DNA of 64,000 nucleotides from Pseudomonas fluorescens (GTDB lineage: Bacteria > Pseudomonadota > Gammaproteobacteria > Pseudomonadales > Pseudomonadaceae), in assembly GCF_902497995.1 (NCBI RefSeq), contig NZ_CABVII010000031.1, forward strand, positions 1 to 64,000. Reading direction: 5' to 3'. The notes beneath the pieces were generated by a model that was not told where the DNA came from, did no database searches, and was given only the letters and a program-made list of their open reading frames with translations. This document shows positions 8,612 through 17,746 of this stretch, piece by piece. How positions within the stretch are numbered: the stretch's first letter is position 1; each line of letters opens with the position of its first letter. Both the position numbers and the translations under genes were made by a program.

Positions 8612-10039
8612 TTAACGCGGCGAAGCCACCGTCAACATCTGCCCGGGCTTCAGCGCCTGGCCAATCCGGGGGTTCCAGCGCTTGAGGTGCTGCATTTCAA
8701 CATTGAAACGCTTGGCCACCATGTACAGCGAGTCGCCTTGCTTGACCTTGTACCGGGTCTGCTGCTTCTTGCTGGTGGCCGCCACCACGGTGTTGACGCG
8801 CCCGGAGCTGCGCCTGGTGTCCTGCATGACCAGGGTCTGACCGGCCTTGAGATTCTTGCCGGTCAATTTGTTCCAGCGCTGCAGGTCCTTGACGTCGACC
8901 TTGTTGGCCTTGGCGATGGTGGTCAGGTTGTCGCCGCGCTTGACCCGGTAAGAACGCTTGACGCCGGCAACCGCGGGGGTGTCGGCCCCTTCGAAGACCG
9001 GCTTGAGCGGCTTCTTGCTGATCAACTCGTCAGGCCGCATCGTCGACAGGCTGGTGGTCAGCAGCTGCGCCTTGGACGTCGGCACCAGCAAATGCTGGGG
9101 GCCATCGATGGTGGTGCGTTGTTTGAACGCCGGGTTGAGCTGGAACAGTTCGTCCTCGTCGATGTTGGCCACCGCGGCCACCTTGGACAGGTCCATGCGC
9201 TGGTTGATTTCGACGACCTGGAAGTAGGGTTCGTTGGCGATCGGGTTGAGGTTCACGCCGTAGGCTTCCGGCGCCAGCACCACTTGCGACAGGGCCAGCA
9301 GCTTCGGCACGTAGGCCTGGGTTTCGGCCGGCAGTGGCAGGTTCCAGTAATCGGTCGGCAGGCCAAGCTTTTCGTTGCGCTCGATGGCCCGGCTGACGGT
9401 GCCTTCGCCGGCGTTGTAGGCCGCCAGGGCCAGCAACCAGTCACCGTTGAACATGTCATGCAGGCGGGTCAGGTAATCCATCGCCGCCGTGGTCGAGGCG
9501 GTGATGTCTCGACGGCCATCGTAGAAGCGGGTCTGACGCAGGTTGAAGTAGCGGCCGGTGGAAGGGATGAATTGCCAGAGACCCACCGCGTTGGCCCGGG
9601 AATAGGCCATCGGGTTGTAGGCGCTTTCAATCACTGGCAGCAGCGCCAGCTCCAGCGGCATGTTGCGTTCTTCGAGGCGTTCGACGATGTAATGGATATA
9701 CAGGCTGCCGCGCTCGCCGGCGTTTTCCAGGAAGGACGGGTTGCTGGCGAACCACAGGCGCTGTTGCTCGATGCGCGGGTTGACGCCGGCGGTGTCCTGC
9801 AGCTGGTAGCCCTGACGCATGCGCTCCCAGACATCCTGGGGTATTTGCGGGGCCGGTTTCACGCTGAGCAGCACAGGTTTTGGCTTGGCTCGAGCGGCGA
9901 GGTTCGGAACGTGTGTCGTTTCGGTCTGCGGCACATGGCTGGAACAGCCCGCCAGAGTGGCGGACACAGCCACCGCGATGGCTTGAGCCAGGCGGGTCAA
10001 TGCGTCTTTATTGATGGCTTTACGAATGGATGACGACAT
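8612..10039 (-). CDS. mltD: Membrane-bound lytic murein transglycosylase D, lipoprotein with LysM repeats
   Basis: MltD cleaves glycan strands of peptidoglycan to 1,6-anhydromuropeptides from the inner face of the outer membrane. The 475-residue product has a type II signal with lipobox LAGC (Cys32). An SLT domain around residues 115-260 carries catalytic Glu138 in PVIESAYNP and the motif GLWQFIPSTGR. Two LysM modules follow near the C-terminus (YRVKRGDNLTTIAK.. and YKVKQGDSLYMVAKRF..), joined by a basic linker. ATG 10039 was preferred to an upstream in-frame start because it gives a proper signal peptide. It is a single gene on the minus strand with its own upstream gap; gloB follows the same strand further up. 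Confidence 0.95.
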   Translation of the reverse strand: MSSSIRKAINKDALTRLAQAIAVAVSATLAGCSSHVPQTETTHVPNLAARAKPKPVLLSVKPAPQIPQDVWERMRQGYQLQDTAGVNPRIEQQRLWFASNPSFLENAGERGSLYIHYIVERLEERNMPLELALLPVIESAYNPMAYSRANAVGLWQFIPSTGRYFNLRQTRFYDGRRDITASTTAAMDYLTRLHDMFNGDWLLALAAYNAGEGTVSRAIERNEKLGLPTDYWNLPLPAETQAYVPKLLALSQVVLAPEAYGVNLNPIANEPYFQVVEINQRMDLSKVAAVANIDEDELFQLNPAFKQRTTIDGPQHLLVPTSKAQLLTTSLSTMRPDELISKKPLKPVFEGADTPAVAGVKRSYRVKRGDNLTTIAKANKVDVKDLQRWNKLTGKNLKAGQTLVMQDTRRSSGRVNTVVAATSKKQQTRYKVKQGDSLYMVAKRFNVEMQHLKRWNPRIGQALKPGQMLTVASPR

Positions 10040-10138
10040 TGGCTGGAAGTAAGTTCCGGGCAAAAATGTCGGGGGATTCTAGAAAGCGTACCCCCTGCGG
10101 TCAACCATTCAGAATTTTTGTACCATCGGCAACACGGC

Positions 10139-10906
10139 TTAGAACTTATCTTTCCAAGCCCGAAGAGCAGCAAAGACCGCACTCGGAGCCCGGTTATGAG
10201 TTCCGTCCCGTTCGTCCACTTTTTGTTTAACGGATGTTTCGTCGGCGCGTAAAAACGGATTGGTCCGCTTTTCCAGGGCCAGCGTCGACGGCAGCGTGAT
10301 GATGCCTGCTTCCCGTTGTCGAGTGACTGTGGCCAGCCGTTCGGCGATATCCGGGTTGCCCGGTTCGACCGCGATGGCGAAGCGCAGATTGCTCAGGGTG
10401 TATTCATGACCGCAGTAGACCCGCGTATCCTCGGGAAGGGCCGCCAGGCGTGTCAGCGAGCTGTGCATTTGCTCAGGCGTTCCTTCGAACAGGCGCCCGC
10501 ATCCGGCGGCGAACAGGGTGTCACCGCAAAACAGCAGACCTTGGTGATAAAGGGCTATGTGCCCCAGCGTATGGCCAGGGATTGCGATGACCTCGAAGTC
10601 GCAACCCAGCACGCTGAAGCGGTCGTTGTCCTTGAGGGCGACGTCCCGGGCCGGGATGTGTTCATTGGCCGGTCCGTAGACGGTCGCGTCCGTCGCTTTT
10701 TTCAGCTGCTCGACGCCGCCGACATGGTCATGATGATGGTGAGTGATCAGAATATCGCTCAGGACCCATTCCGGATGCGCCGCGAGCCAGGCCTGGACCG
10801 GCCCGGCATCGCCCGGGTCGACGACTGCACAGCGCCGGGTGGGGTGGTCTTGTAACAACCAGATGTAGTTGTCGGTGAAGGCGGGCAGGGCACTGATCTG
10901 TATCAT
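10139..10906 (-). CDS. gloB: Hydroxyacylglutathione hydrolase (glyoxalase II)
   Basis: Hydrolyses S-D-lactoylglutathione to D-lactate and glutathione, the second step of methylglyoxal detoxification in the cytosol. The 255-residue metallo-beta-lactamase-fold protein shows THHHHDH at residues 55-61, GHTLGH, CGDTLF and the C-terminal HxxLF-type lobe with FLRADE. Start ATG 10906 (MIQISALPAF) is the usual GloB N-terminus; an in-frame ATG five codons upstream is possible. It is divergent from the methyltransferase gene at 10973, with which it shares a 66-base promoter space, as in P. aeruginosa. Confidence 0.95.
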   Translation of the reverse strand: MIQISALPAFTDNYIWLLQDHPTRRCAVVDPGDAGPVQAWLAAHPEWVLSDILITHHHHDHVGGVEQLKKATDATVYGPANEHIPARDVALKDNDRFSVLGCDFEVIAIPGHTLGHIALYHQGLLFCGDTLFAAGCGRLFEGTPEQMHSSLTRLAALPEDTRVYCGHEYTLSNLRFAIAVEPGNPDIAERLATVTRQREAGIITLPSTLALEKRTNPFLRADETSVKQKVDERDGTHNRAPSAVFAALRAWKDKF

Positions 10907-10972
10907 CGTCGGATTCGCCAAGCGGAAAACAATGGCGCATCTTAGAACTTCCTGGCGCGTTGGAGAAATGCA

Positions 10973-11731
10973 ATGACCGATAAAGCGTTCGCTCAGGCCG
11001 ATCCTGAGTGGCTGACGTTGATCAGCGCGGCCCGTGAATGGCTATCCGGCCCCATCGGGCAATTTCTGCTGGACGAAGAACGCCGCATGCTCGAAGACGA
11101 GTTGGGGCGCTTTTTCGGCGGCTACCTGGTGCATTACGGTCCGTCGGCCCAGACACCGCCGTCGGCGCCGCAGGTGCAGCGTAATGTGCGGCTCGGCGCG
11201 CCGTTGCCGGGTGTCGAGATCGTCTGCGAGGAGCAGGCCTGGCCATTGAGCGAGCATGCCGCCGATGTGGTGGTGCTGCAGCACGGGCTGGATTTCTGCC
11301 TGTCGCCTCACGGTTTGCTGCGCGAAGCGGCCAGCAGCGTGCGGCCTGGCGGTCATCTGCTGATCATCGGGATCAACCCCTGGAGCACCTGGGGCTTGCG
11401 CCATATGTTCGCTCACGACGGCTTGCGCAAGGCGCGCTGCATTTCCCCGTTCAGGGTCGGCGACTGGCTGAACCTGCTGGGCTTTGCGCTGGAGAAACGC
11501 CGCTTCGGGTGCTATCGTCCGCCGCTGGCGTCCCCCGCCTGGCAGGCCCGCCTGGCCGGTTGGGAGCGCAAGGCCGGTGACTGGCAACTGTCGGGTGGCG
11601 GCTTCTATTTATTGGTGGCGCGCAAGATCGTGGTGGGCCTGCGGCCGGTGCGCCAGGAGCGGCGCGAGCCGATGGGCAAATTGATTCCGTTGCCGATGGC
11701 CAAGGTCAACCGTCGCCGCCTCGAACCGTAA
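10973..11731 (+). CDS. SAM-dependent methyltransferase-fold protein
   Basis: A 252-residue cytosolic protein with a class I methyltransferase core: an LPGVEIVCEEQAWPL strand region, the ADVVVLQHGLDFC motif-II/III segment and a post-motif LRPGG-like turn (SVRPGGHLLIIGINPWS). The classical GxGxG loop is not obvious; NVRLGAPLPG takes its place. It therefore belongs to the degenerate group often annotated as a methyltransferase-type-11 protein, and activity is not proven. The position between gloB (divergent) and rnhA is conserved in pseudomonads (PA1814 position). The basic C-terminal tail (LIPLPMAKVNRRRLEP) is probably disordered. Target unknown. Confidence 0.75.
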   Translation: MTDKAFAQADPEWLTLISAAREWLSGPIGQFLLDEERRMLEDELGRFFGGYLVHYGPSAQTPPSAPQVQRNVRLGAPLPGVEIVCEEQAWPLSEHAADVVVLQHGLDFCLSPHGLLREAASSVRPGGHLLIIGINPWSTWGLRHMFAHDGLRKARCISPFRVGDWLNLLGFALEKRRFGCYRPPLASPAWQARLAGWERKAGDWQLSGGGFYLLVARKIVVGLRPVRQERREPMGKLIPLPMAKVNRRRLEP

Positions 11732-11823
11732 TACACATTCATATTCCCGGCCGGGTTTGTCCCGGCCTCGGGCATCGTCGGTCATGGATCGGCGGGCCAA
11801 CCGCATTTTCTGGATAGATTGGC

Positions 11824-12276
11824 ATGAGCGATAGCGTAGAACTCTTCACCGACGGCGCCTGCAAAGGCAATCCTGGCCCAGGCGGCTGGGGCGCATTGCT
11901 GGTGTGCAAGGGCGTTGAAAAAGAACTCTGGGGTGGCGAAGCCAACACCACCAACAACCGCATGGAGCTGATGGGGGCGATCCGCGGCCTGGAGGAACTC
12001 AAGCGTTCCTGCGACGTGCTGCTGGTCACCGACTCCCAGTACGTGATGAAAGGCATCAACGAGTGGATGGACAACTGGAAGAAGCGCGGGTGGAAGACCG
12101 CGGCGAAGGAGCCGGTGAAAAATGCCGATCTGTGGAAGCTGCTGGATGAGCAGGTCAACCGGCACAACGTCACCTGGAAATGGGTGCGCGGGCACATCGG
12201 CCACCATGGCAACGAACGGGCCGACCAACTGGCCAACCGTGGGGTGGATGAAGTGCGTGGGTACAAGCAGGCCTGA
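11824..12276 (+). CDS. rnhA: Ribonuclease HI
   Basis: Cleaves the RNA strand of RNA:DNA hybrids, for example R-loops and primers. The 150-residue protein carries the complete active site at the usual numbering: Asp10 (FTDGACKGNPG), Glu48 (NNRMEL), Asp70 (LLVTDSQYV) and Asp134 (GNERADQLA), with His124 in the WVRGHIGHHGNE loop. The basic-protrusion region (DNWKKRGWKTAAKEPVKN) is present, as in the E. coli enzyme. It is followed by a REP repeat and then dnaQ, the classical rnhA-dnaQ order but in tandem rather than divergent as in E. coli. Confidence 0.97.
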   Translation: MSDSVELFTDGACKGNPGPGGWGALLVCKGVEKELWGGEANTTNNRMELMGAIRGLEELKRSCDVLLVTDSQYVMKGINEWMDNWKKRGWKTAAKEPVKNADLWKLLDEQVNRHNVTWKWVRGHIGHHGNERADQLANRGVDEVRGYKQA

Positions 12277-12292
12277 GGACTCGCCAATCCCC

Positions 12293-12381
12293 TGTGGGAG
12301 CCGGGCTTGCCCGCGATGAACGATGACGCGGTTTTGCTGAAAGTCCGCGGCGTCTGCATCGCGGGCAAGCCCGGCTCCCAC
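12293..12381. repeat. REP-type inverted repeat pair (TGTGGGAGC flavour)
   Basis: TGTGGGAGCCGGGCTTGCCCGCGATG and its mirror CATCGCGGGCAAGCCCGGCTCCCAC flank about 40 bases. A lone half-like copy (TGTGGGAGCCTGCTCGCGAA) follows at 12425-12444. The pair lies in the rnhA-dnaQ gap and can fold in rnhA mRNA. Confidence 0.85.
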
Positions 12382-12533
12382 CTTGATTTCCATTGAACAC
12401 AATCTCTGTGTGCACTGCTGATCATGTGGGAGCCTGCTCGCGAATGGCGGCAGCACGGTGTATCTGAAAGACCCAGGCGAGCGTGTTAACATTGCCGCTT
12501 TTGCACGAATGACCCGTTGAGAGCTGAGCACTG

Positions 12534-13292
12534 ATGGCCACCAGATCCGTTGTACTCGATACCGAAACCACCGGCATGCCGGTGACCGATGGCCACCGGA
12601 TTATCGAAATCGGTTGTGTCGAGTTGCTCGGTCGGCGCCTGACGGGTCGGCATTTCCATGTTTACCTGCAACCGGATCGCGAGAGTGATGAAGGCGCCAT
12701 CGGCGTCCACGGCATCACCAACGAATTCCTGGTGGGCAAGCCGCGCTTCACCGAAGTGGCCGACGAATTCTTCGAGTTCATCAAGGGCGCGCAACTGATC
12801 ATCCATAACGCGGCGTTCGACGTTGGCTTCATCAACAACGAATTCGCCCTGATGGGCCAGCACGATCGCGCGGACATCACGCAGCACTGCTCGATCCTCG
12901 ATACCTTGATGATGGCCCGGGAGCGTCACCCCGGGCAGCGCAACAGCCTCGATGCCTTGTGCAAACGTTACGGCGTCGATAACTCCGGCCGTGAACTCCA
13001 CGGCGCCTTGCTCGACTCCGAGATCCTTGCCGACGTTTACCTGACCATGACCGGCGGCCAGACCAGCCTGTCCCTGGCCGGTAATGCGTCCGATGGCAAC
13101 GGTTCCGGTGAAGGCGCAGACAACTCGGCCACTGAAATCCGTCGCTTGCCGGTCGACCGTCAATCGACGCGCATCATTCGCGCCAGTGAAGACGACCTGG
13201 CCCAGCACATCGCGCGTCTGGAAGCCATCGCCAAGTCCGCTGGCGCGCCGTCGCTGTGGCAGCAACTGGCGGAGGCCAAGGCGCAGGCCTGA
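12534..13292 (+). CDS. dnaQ: DNA polymerase III epsilon subunit (3'-5' proofreading exonuclease)
   Basis: Proofreading subunit of the replicase. The 252-residue protein has an N-terminal DEDDh exonuclease domain: Exo I with Asp9 and Glu11 (VLDTETTG), Exo II in HNAAFDVGF, and Exo III with the His/Asp pair in HGALLDSEILADVYL. The C-terminal tail after about residue 190 is the linker and polymerase-alpha-binding segment (SLWQQLAEAKAQA). It starts right after a short promoter space that follows the REP element and stands alone, with 188 bases of non-coding DNA before ldcA. Neither a tRNA (as beside E. coli dnaQ) nor a gene is visible in that gap. Confidence 0.96.
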   Translation: MATRSVVLDTETTGMPVTDGHRIIEIGCVELLGRRLTGRHFHVYLQPDRESDEGAIGVHGITNEFLVGKPRFTEVADEFFEFIKGAQLIIHNAAFDVGFINNEFALMGQHDRADITQHCSILDTLMMARERHPGQRNSLDALCKRYGVDNSGRELHGALLDSEILADVYLTMTGGQTSLSLAGNASDGNGSGEGADNSATEIRRLPVDRQSTRIIRASEDDLAQHIARLEAIAKSAGAPSLWQQLAEAKAQA

Positions 13293-13480
13293 TTATCGGT
13301 ATTTGTCTGGAAGAGCTGGTATGGCGAGGGAGCTAGTCTGCGCAAGCATTGAATTTGCTGGCGACATGATGGTGCACTCGCTGACCTCATTCAGGGCACC
13401 GCACTCGCCACCAGCGCTCGAACCCTCTACCCTGAGGTGATTGGCAGGCCACGACCCGCCGCCTCGGGACACTGAGCCTC

Positions 13481-15736
13481 ATGTATAAAGATCTGAAATT
13501 TCCGGTCCTGATCGTTCATCGCGACATCAAGGCCGACACCGTCGCCGGTGACCGTGTGCGGGGTATTGCCCGGGAGCTGGAGCAGGAAGGCTTCAGTATT
13601 CTCGGCGCCGTGGATTACACCGAAGGACGCCTCGTCGCCTCGACCCATCACGGTCTCTCGTGCATGTTGATCGCCGCCGAGGACGCCAGCACCAACTCGC
13701 ACCTGCTGCACAACATGGCCGAGCTGATCGGCCTGGCGCGGGTGCGTGCGCCGGACCTGCCGATTTTCGCCCTGGGCGAACAGGTGACCCTGGAGAACGC
13801 CCCGGCCGATGCCATGGCCGAACTCAATCAGTTGCGCGGCATTCTGTACCTGTTCGAAGACACCGTGCCATTCCTCGCTCGTCAGGTGGCCCGCGCCGCG
13901 CGCAAGTACCTGGATGGCCTGCTGCCACCGTTCTTCAAAGCCCTGGTGCAACACACCGCCGACTCCAATTATTCCTGGCACACGCCCGGTCATGGCGGTG
14001 GCGTGGCGTATCACAAGAGTCCGGTCGGGCAGGCGTTTCACCAGTTCTTCGGCGAAAACACCCTGCGCTCGGACCTGTCGGTGTCGGTGCCGGAACTGGG
14101 CTCGCTGCTCGATCACACCGGCCCCCTGGCAGAAGCGGAGGCCCGTGCCGCCCGCAACTTCGGCGCCGACCATACCTTCTTCGTCATCAACGGCACCTCG
14201 ACCGCGAACAAGATCGTCTGGCATTCGATGGTCGCCCGGGATGACCTGGTGCTGGTGGATCGCAACTGTCACAAGTCGGTGCTGCATTCGATCATCATGA
14301 CCGGCGCCATCCCGCTGTACCTGTGCCCGGAGCGCAATGAGCTGGGGATCATCGGTCCGATTCCCTTGAGCGAATTCAGTCGCGAATCGATCCAGGCCAA
14401 GATCGACGCCAGCCCGCTGACCAAGGGGCGGGCGCCCAAAGTCAAACTCGCGGTGATTACCAACTCCACCTACGACGGCCTCTGTTACAACGCCGAGCTG
14501 ATCAAGCAAAACCTGGGCAACAGCGTCGAGGTCTTGCACTTCGATGAGGCCTGGTACGCTTATGCGGCATTTCATGAATTTTTTGCCGGACGCTACGGCA
14601 TGGGCACTTCCCGCAGTGAAGACGGCCCGTTGGTGTTCACCACCCATTCCACCCACAAGCTGTTGGCCGCGTTCAGCCAGGCCTCGATGATTCACGTCCA
14701 GGACGGCGGCGCGCGACAACTGGACCGGGATCGCTTCAACGAAGCGTTCATGATGCACATCTCCACCTCGCCGCAGTACAGCATCATCGCGTCCCTGGAC
14801 GTGGCATCGGCCATGATGGAGGGCCCGGCAGGACGTTCGCTGTTGCAGGAAATGTTCGACGAGGCCCTGAGTTTTCGCCGGGCCCTGGCCAATCTGCGCC
14901 AGCACATTGCGGCCGATGACTGGTGGTTCTCCATCTGGCAGCCACCGTCGGTGGAAGGCATCGACCGTGTGGTCACCGAAGACTGGTTGCTGCAACCCGA
15001 GGCCGACTGGCACGGTTTTGGCGGCGTGACCGATGACTACGTATTGCTCGATCCGATCAAGGTCACCCTGGTGATGCCGGGCCTGACCGCAGGCGGAGCG
15101 CTTAGCGAGCGCGGAATTCCGGCGGCGGTGGTCAGCAAATTCCTCTGGGAACGTGGCCTGGTCGTCGAAAAGACCGGGCTGTATTCATTCCTGGTGCTGT
15201 TTTCCATGGGCATCACCAAGGGCAAATGGAGCACGCTGCTGACCGAGTTGCTGGAATTCAAGCGCAGCTACGATGCCAACGTCAGTCTCGCCAGCTGCCT
15301 GCCGTGCGTGGCGCAAGCGAATGTCGCGCGCTATCAGGGCATGGGGCTGCGCGATCTGTGCGATCAATTGCACGCCTGCTACCGCAGCAACGCCACGGCC
15401 AAACACCTCAAACGCATGTACACCGTGCTGCCGGAAATCGCCATGAAGCCATCTGACGCCTATGATCAACTGGTGCGTGGCGACGTTGAAGCGGTGGCCA
15501 TCGATGCTCTGGATGGGCGGATCGCCGCGGTGATGCTGGTGCCGTACCCACCGGGGATACCGTTGATCATGCCCGGCGAACGTTTTACCGAGTCGACGCG
15601 CTCGATCATCGATTACCTGGCGTTTGCCCGTACGTTCGACAGCAGCTTCCCGGGATTTGTCGTCGATGTGCACGGCTTGCAACACGAAGACGAGGGCAAT
15701 GGACGGCATTACACCGTCGATTGCATCAAGGAATGA
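13481..15736 (+). CDS. ldcA: Lysine decarboxylase (Orn/Lys/Arg decarboxylase family, PLP-dependent)
   Basis: Converts L-lysine to cadaverine in the cytosol. The 751-residue protein has an N-terminal wing (response-regulator-like) domain to about residue 130, a PLP fold-type I core with the Schiff-base lysine Lys393 in HSTHKLLAAFSQ and the upstream HTPGHGGG and FDEAWYAYAAFH segments, then a C-terminal domain. Length and position three loci after gloB match LdcA (PA1818), the arginine-responsive lysine decarboxylase of P. aeruginosa; the family alone does not settle ornithine, lysine or arginine preference. No cadaverine-lysine antiporter gene is next to it, so a role in lysine catabolism fits better than acid resistance. 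Confidence 0.87.
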   Translation: MYKDLKFPVLIVHRDIKADTVAGDRVRGIARELEQEGFSILGAVDYTEGRLVASTHHGLSCMLIAAEDASTNSHLLHNMAELIGLARVRAPDLPIFALGEQVTLENAPADAMAELNQLRGILYLFEDTVPFLARQVARAARKYLDGLLPPFFKALVQHTADSNYSWHTPGHGGGVAYHKSPVGQAFHQFFGENTLRSDLSVSVPELGSLLDHTGPLAEAEARAARNFGADHTFFVINGTSTANKIVWHSMVARDDLVLVDRNCHKSVLHSIIMTGAIPLYLCPERNELGIIGPIPLSEFSRESIQAKIDASPLTKGRAPKVKLAVITNSTYDGLCYNAELIKQNLGNSVEVLHFDEAWYAYAAFHEFFAGRYGMGTSRSEDGPLVFTTHSTHKLLAAFSQASMIHVQDGGARQLDRDRFNEAFMMHISTSPQYSIIASLDVASAMMEGPAGRSLLQEMFDEALSFRRALANLRQHIAADDWWFSIWQPPSVEGIDRVVTEDWLLQPEADWHGFGGVTDDYVLLDPIKVTLVMPGLTAGGALSERGIPAAVVSKFLWERGLVVEKTGLYSFLVLFSMGITKGKWSTLLTELLEFKRSYDANVSLASCLPCVAQANVARYQGMGLRDLCDQLHACYRSNATAKHLKRMYTVLPEIAMKPSDAYDQLVRGDVEAVAIDALDGRIAAVMLVPYPPGIPLIMPGERFTESTRSIIDYLAFARTFDSSFPGFVVDVHGLQHEDEGNGRHYTVDCIKE

Positions 15737-15750
15737 GGACTTTTCCCAGT

Positions 15751-16377
15751 ATGCAACCGGTCATGAATCCGCAATACCCAGGGCTGTCGGTGCGGGTTGC
15801 CGACGATGGTTTCGCCGCTTATATCTGGGGCAGTGATTTCAGTTTTGAAGTCGCGGCCTATGGCGCCGCGCAAATCGGCAAGCCGGTGCAGCGCTGGCCG
15901 GTGACGTCGATCACGCCTTACCGCAAGTGCTACGGCATCGATCCCGAGGAATTCAGCAGTTTCCGCGAGGCGCCCGACTGCGACATTTTCATGGCTTATC
16001 TGGATGACGAGCCGGTGGGTCACCTGGTGGTCAGCACCAACTGGAACGGCTTTGCCCACATCGATGAGTTGGCGGTGCACGCGCCAGCGCGCCGGCATGG
16101 CGTGGCCAAGGCGCTGCTGGAGGTGGCGCAGTTCTGGAGTCGCAAGAAAAAACTGCCGGGCATCATGCTCGAAACCCAGAACAATAACCTGGGCGCCTGC
16201 CGGCTCTATGAGCGTTGCGGCTTCGTGGTGGGCGGGATCGATCATTTGCGCTATCGCGGCATCGACCCGAACACCGCCGAAGTGGCATTGTTCTGGTATC
16301 GATTGTTCGATAACCCGCTGGAAAACCGCTCAGCTCGCCAGCATCGCCGCGGCTTGTTCCGTGACGATGTCCAGTAA
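15751..16377 (+). CDS. GNAT-family N-acetyltransferase
   Basis: A 208-residue protein with a GNAT domain in its second half: the acetyl-CoA-binding region ELAVHAPARRHGVAKALLEVA (R-x-x-G-x-A type) followed by ETQNNNLGACRLYERCGFVVGG, the usual motif B. The first about 60 residues are a lineage-specific N-terminus. It starts 14 bases after the ldcA stop with GAGGAC as a possible ribosome site, so it is probably co-transcribed with ldcA; an N-acetylation role on a polyamine is a tempting but untested guess. ATG 15766 is an alternative start. Its last 48 bases overlap the LysR gene that comes from the other side. Confidence 0.85.
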   Translation: MQPVMNPQYPGLSVRVADDGFAAYIWGSDFSFEVAAYGAAQIGKPVQRWPVTSITPYRKCYGIDPEEFSSFREAPDCDIFMAYLDDEPVGHLVVSTNWNGFAHIDELAVHAPARRHGVAKALLEVAQFWSRKKKLPGIMLETQNNNLGACRLYERCGFVVGGIDHLRYRGIDPNTAEVALFWYRLFDNPLENRSARQHRRGLFRDDVQ

Positions 16378-17223
16378 TGCCTGAACGGCCAGCGAGGGTT
16401 CGCCGTTTTTCAGGGTCAGGGCATAGAGGCTGATCGGCACCGCGGGCGCCAGCGGGCAAGCGTCGAGCCCGGTCGATCTGGCCCCGAGCGCGGTAAACGG
16501 GTCGACGATCGCCAGGCCTTCGCCGGCTTCGACCATGCTGCGCATCATCTGATAGGTCTGAACCCGGGTATGGATCACCGGGGCCGGGCGTAACGCGTGC
16601 AGTTTGTGGTCGAGCGCCGTGCTCAACGGATCATGACCTTCCAGCCCCACCATCGATTGTCCCGCCAGGTCTTGCAGCGAGATGTACTTCTGTTTCGGTT
16701 GCAACCAGCCATGGGGGGCGAGCAGCTGAAGCTTACCCTGGGCGATCACCTGGCAATGGAGGTCGGCGTGATCGGGGTCGTGCAGGCTCAGGCCCAGGTC
16801 GCTTTCGCGCAGCAACAGGCTTCTGACGATCTCGCGGGTGGGCTGGCTTAGCAGGCTGCAAGGCGCGTCGGGCAGACGTCGACGCAAGGTCGCGATGCTC
16901 TGCGGCAACAGCTGTTGGGCCAGGGGCGGGGTGCAGATAATGCGCAGGGGCGGGGCTTGATAGTGCTTGAGGCTGCTGGCCAGACGCTGGACCGGCTCGA
17001 GCGCGTCATAGACATGGGCGATTTGCACCTGCAACGCCCGTGCCTCCCGCGTAGCCTGCAGGCGTCCACGCACGCTGGAAAACAGCATGAAACCCAACTG
17101 ATCCTCGGCATCGCGCAGAATGCGTTCAACCTCGGCCACCGGCAACTGCAGCCATTCGGCGGCGGTGCCCAGGTGACCGGTCTGCAAGAGCGCCTGGATC
17201 ACTTCGATATGACGTAAACGCAT
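16330..17223 (-). CDS. LysR-family transcriptional regulator
   Basis: A 297-residue regulator. The N-terminal winged helix-turn-helix (MRLRHIEVIQALLQTGHLGTAAEWLQ..) covers residues 1-60, and a periplasmic-binding-like effector domain follows from about residue 90 (LRIICTPPLAQQLLPQ.. to the C-terminus). It converges on, and overlaps by 48 bases, the acetyltransferase gene. The likely target is not visible: nothing is divergent from it within 80 bases, since its upstream neighbour at 17312 is on the same strand. Confidence 0.92.
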   Translation of the reverse strand: MRLRHIEVIQALLQTGHLGTAAEWLQLPVAEVERILRDAEDQLGFMLFSSVRGRLQATREARALQVQIAHVYDALEPVQRLASSLKHYQAPPLRIICTPPLAQQLLPQSIATLRRRLPDAPCSLLSQPTREIVRSLLLRESDLGLSLHDPDHADLHCQVIAQGKLQLLAPHGWLQPKQKYISLQDLAGQSMVGLEGHDPLSTALDHKLHALRPAPVIHTRVQTYQMMRSMVEAGEGLAIVDPFTALGARSTGLDACPLAPAVPISLYALTLKNGEPSLAVQALLDIVTEQAAAMLAS

Positions 17224-17311
17224 GCGTGAAGTCCATGTTCGGCAGATGAGGGAGTCAGTGAATGAATCCTAACCCAAGTGCGCGCATATGACTTCTGCTC
17301 ATAACGGCAAG

Positions 17312-17572
17312 TTATGAGGCGACGGTGGTTTCCGGCAGCTGTCCGACATAAGTGTCAGGTTCGCGCGTGATAGTGACGTCCGATTGAATCAGCTGAAACC
17401 GGTTGTCATCGATTTTTCTCATTCGATCGCCAATGGCCAGCTTGTAGGTAGTGACAGGCACCGAGCCGGTAAGACCGTCTTCCGACGGGGTGGAGTCCTG
17501 GAACTCATGCACTAGATAAACGCGGCCTTCTGCGTCTCTTGCATGGAACTGACCGATGCGTACTGCTGCCAT
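17312..17572 (-). CDS. Small conserved hypothetical protein (86 aa)
   Basis: I do not recognise a named family. The 86-residue product has no signal peptide or membrane segment. It is rich in beta-strand-like alternation (MAAVRIGQFHARDAEGRVYLVHEF, then KLAIGDRMRKIDDNRFQLI) and looks like one small beta-barrel or SH3-like domain. Start ATG 17572 lies about 9 bases after an AGAGG ribosome site. Codon use is ordinary for the window. It is divergent from the FMN reductase, with a 174-base promoter space that contains a short perfect hairpin (GGGCGA / TCGCCC, 17667-17686). Confidence 0.7.
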   Translation of the reverse strand: MAAVRIGQFHARDAEGRVYLVHEFQDSTPSEDGLTGSVPVTTYKLAIGDRMRKIDDNRFQLIQSDVTITREPDTYVGQLPETTVAS

Positions 17573-17746
17573 CTGCTTAAAACCTCTGGAGATAAATCAC
17601 CCAATTTGCGGGTTTGTGGACCGTGGTTGGGCGAGGTAAGTTTTCCTGCTGGAAAAAAATAGTCAAGGGCGATGTTTTAGTCGCCCACTGCTTGAATCGT
17701 CATCTATAACTACTAGCTCTTTCTATCGGACAGTCGAGAGTCTTCC

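Noticed and set aside
13293..13480. Possible tRNA gene beside dnaQ as in E. coli
   Set aside because: No cloverleaf arms or CCA end could be found in the 188-base gap.
13427..15013. 528-codon minus-strand frame opposite ldcA
   Set aside because: Antisense of the PLP decarboxylase core; no start context and no family match.
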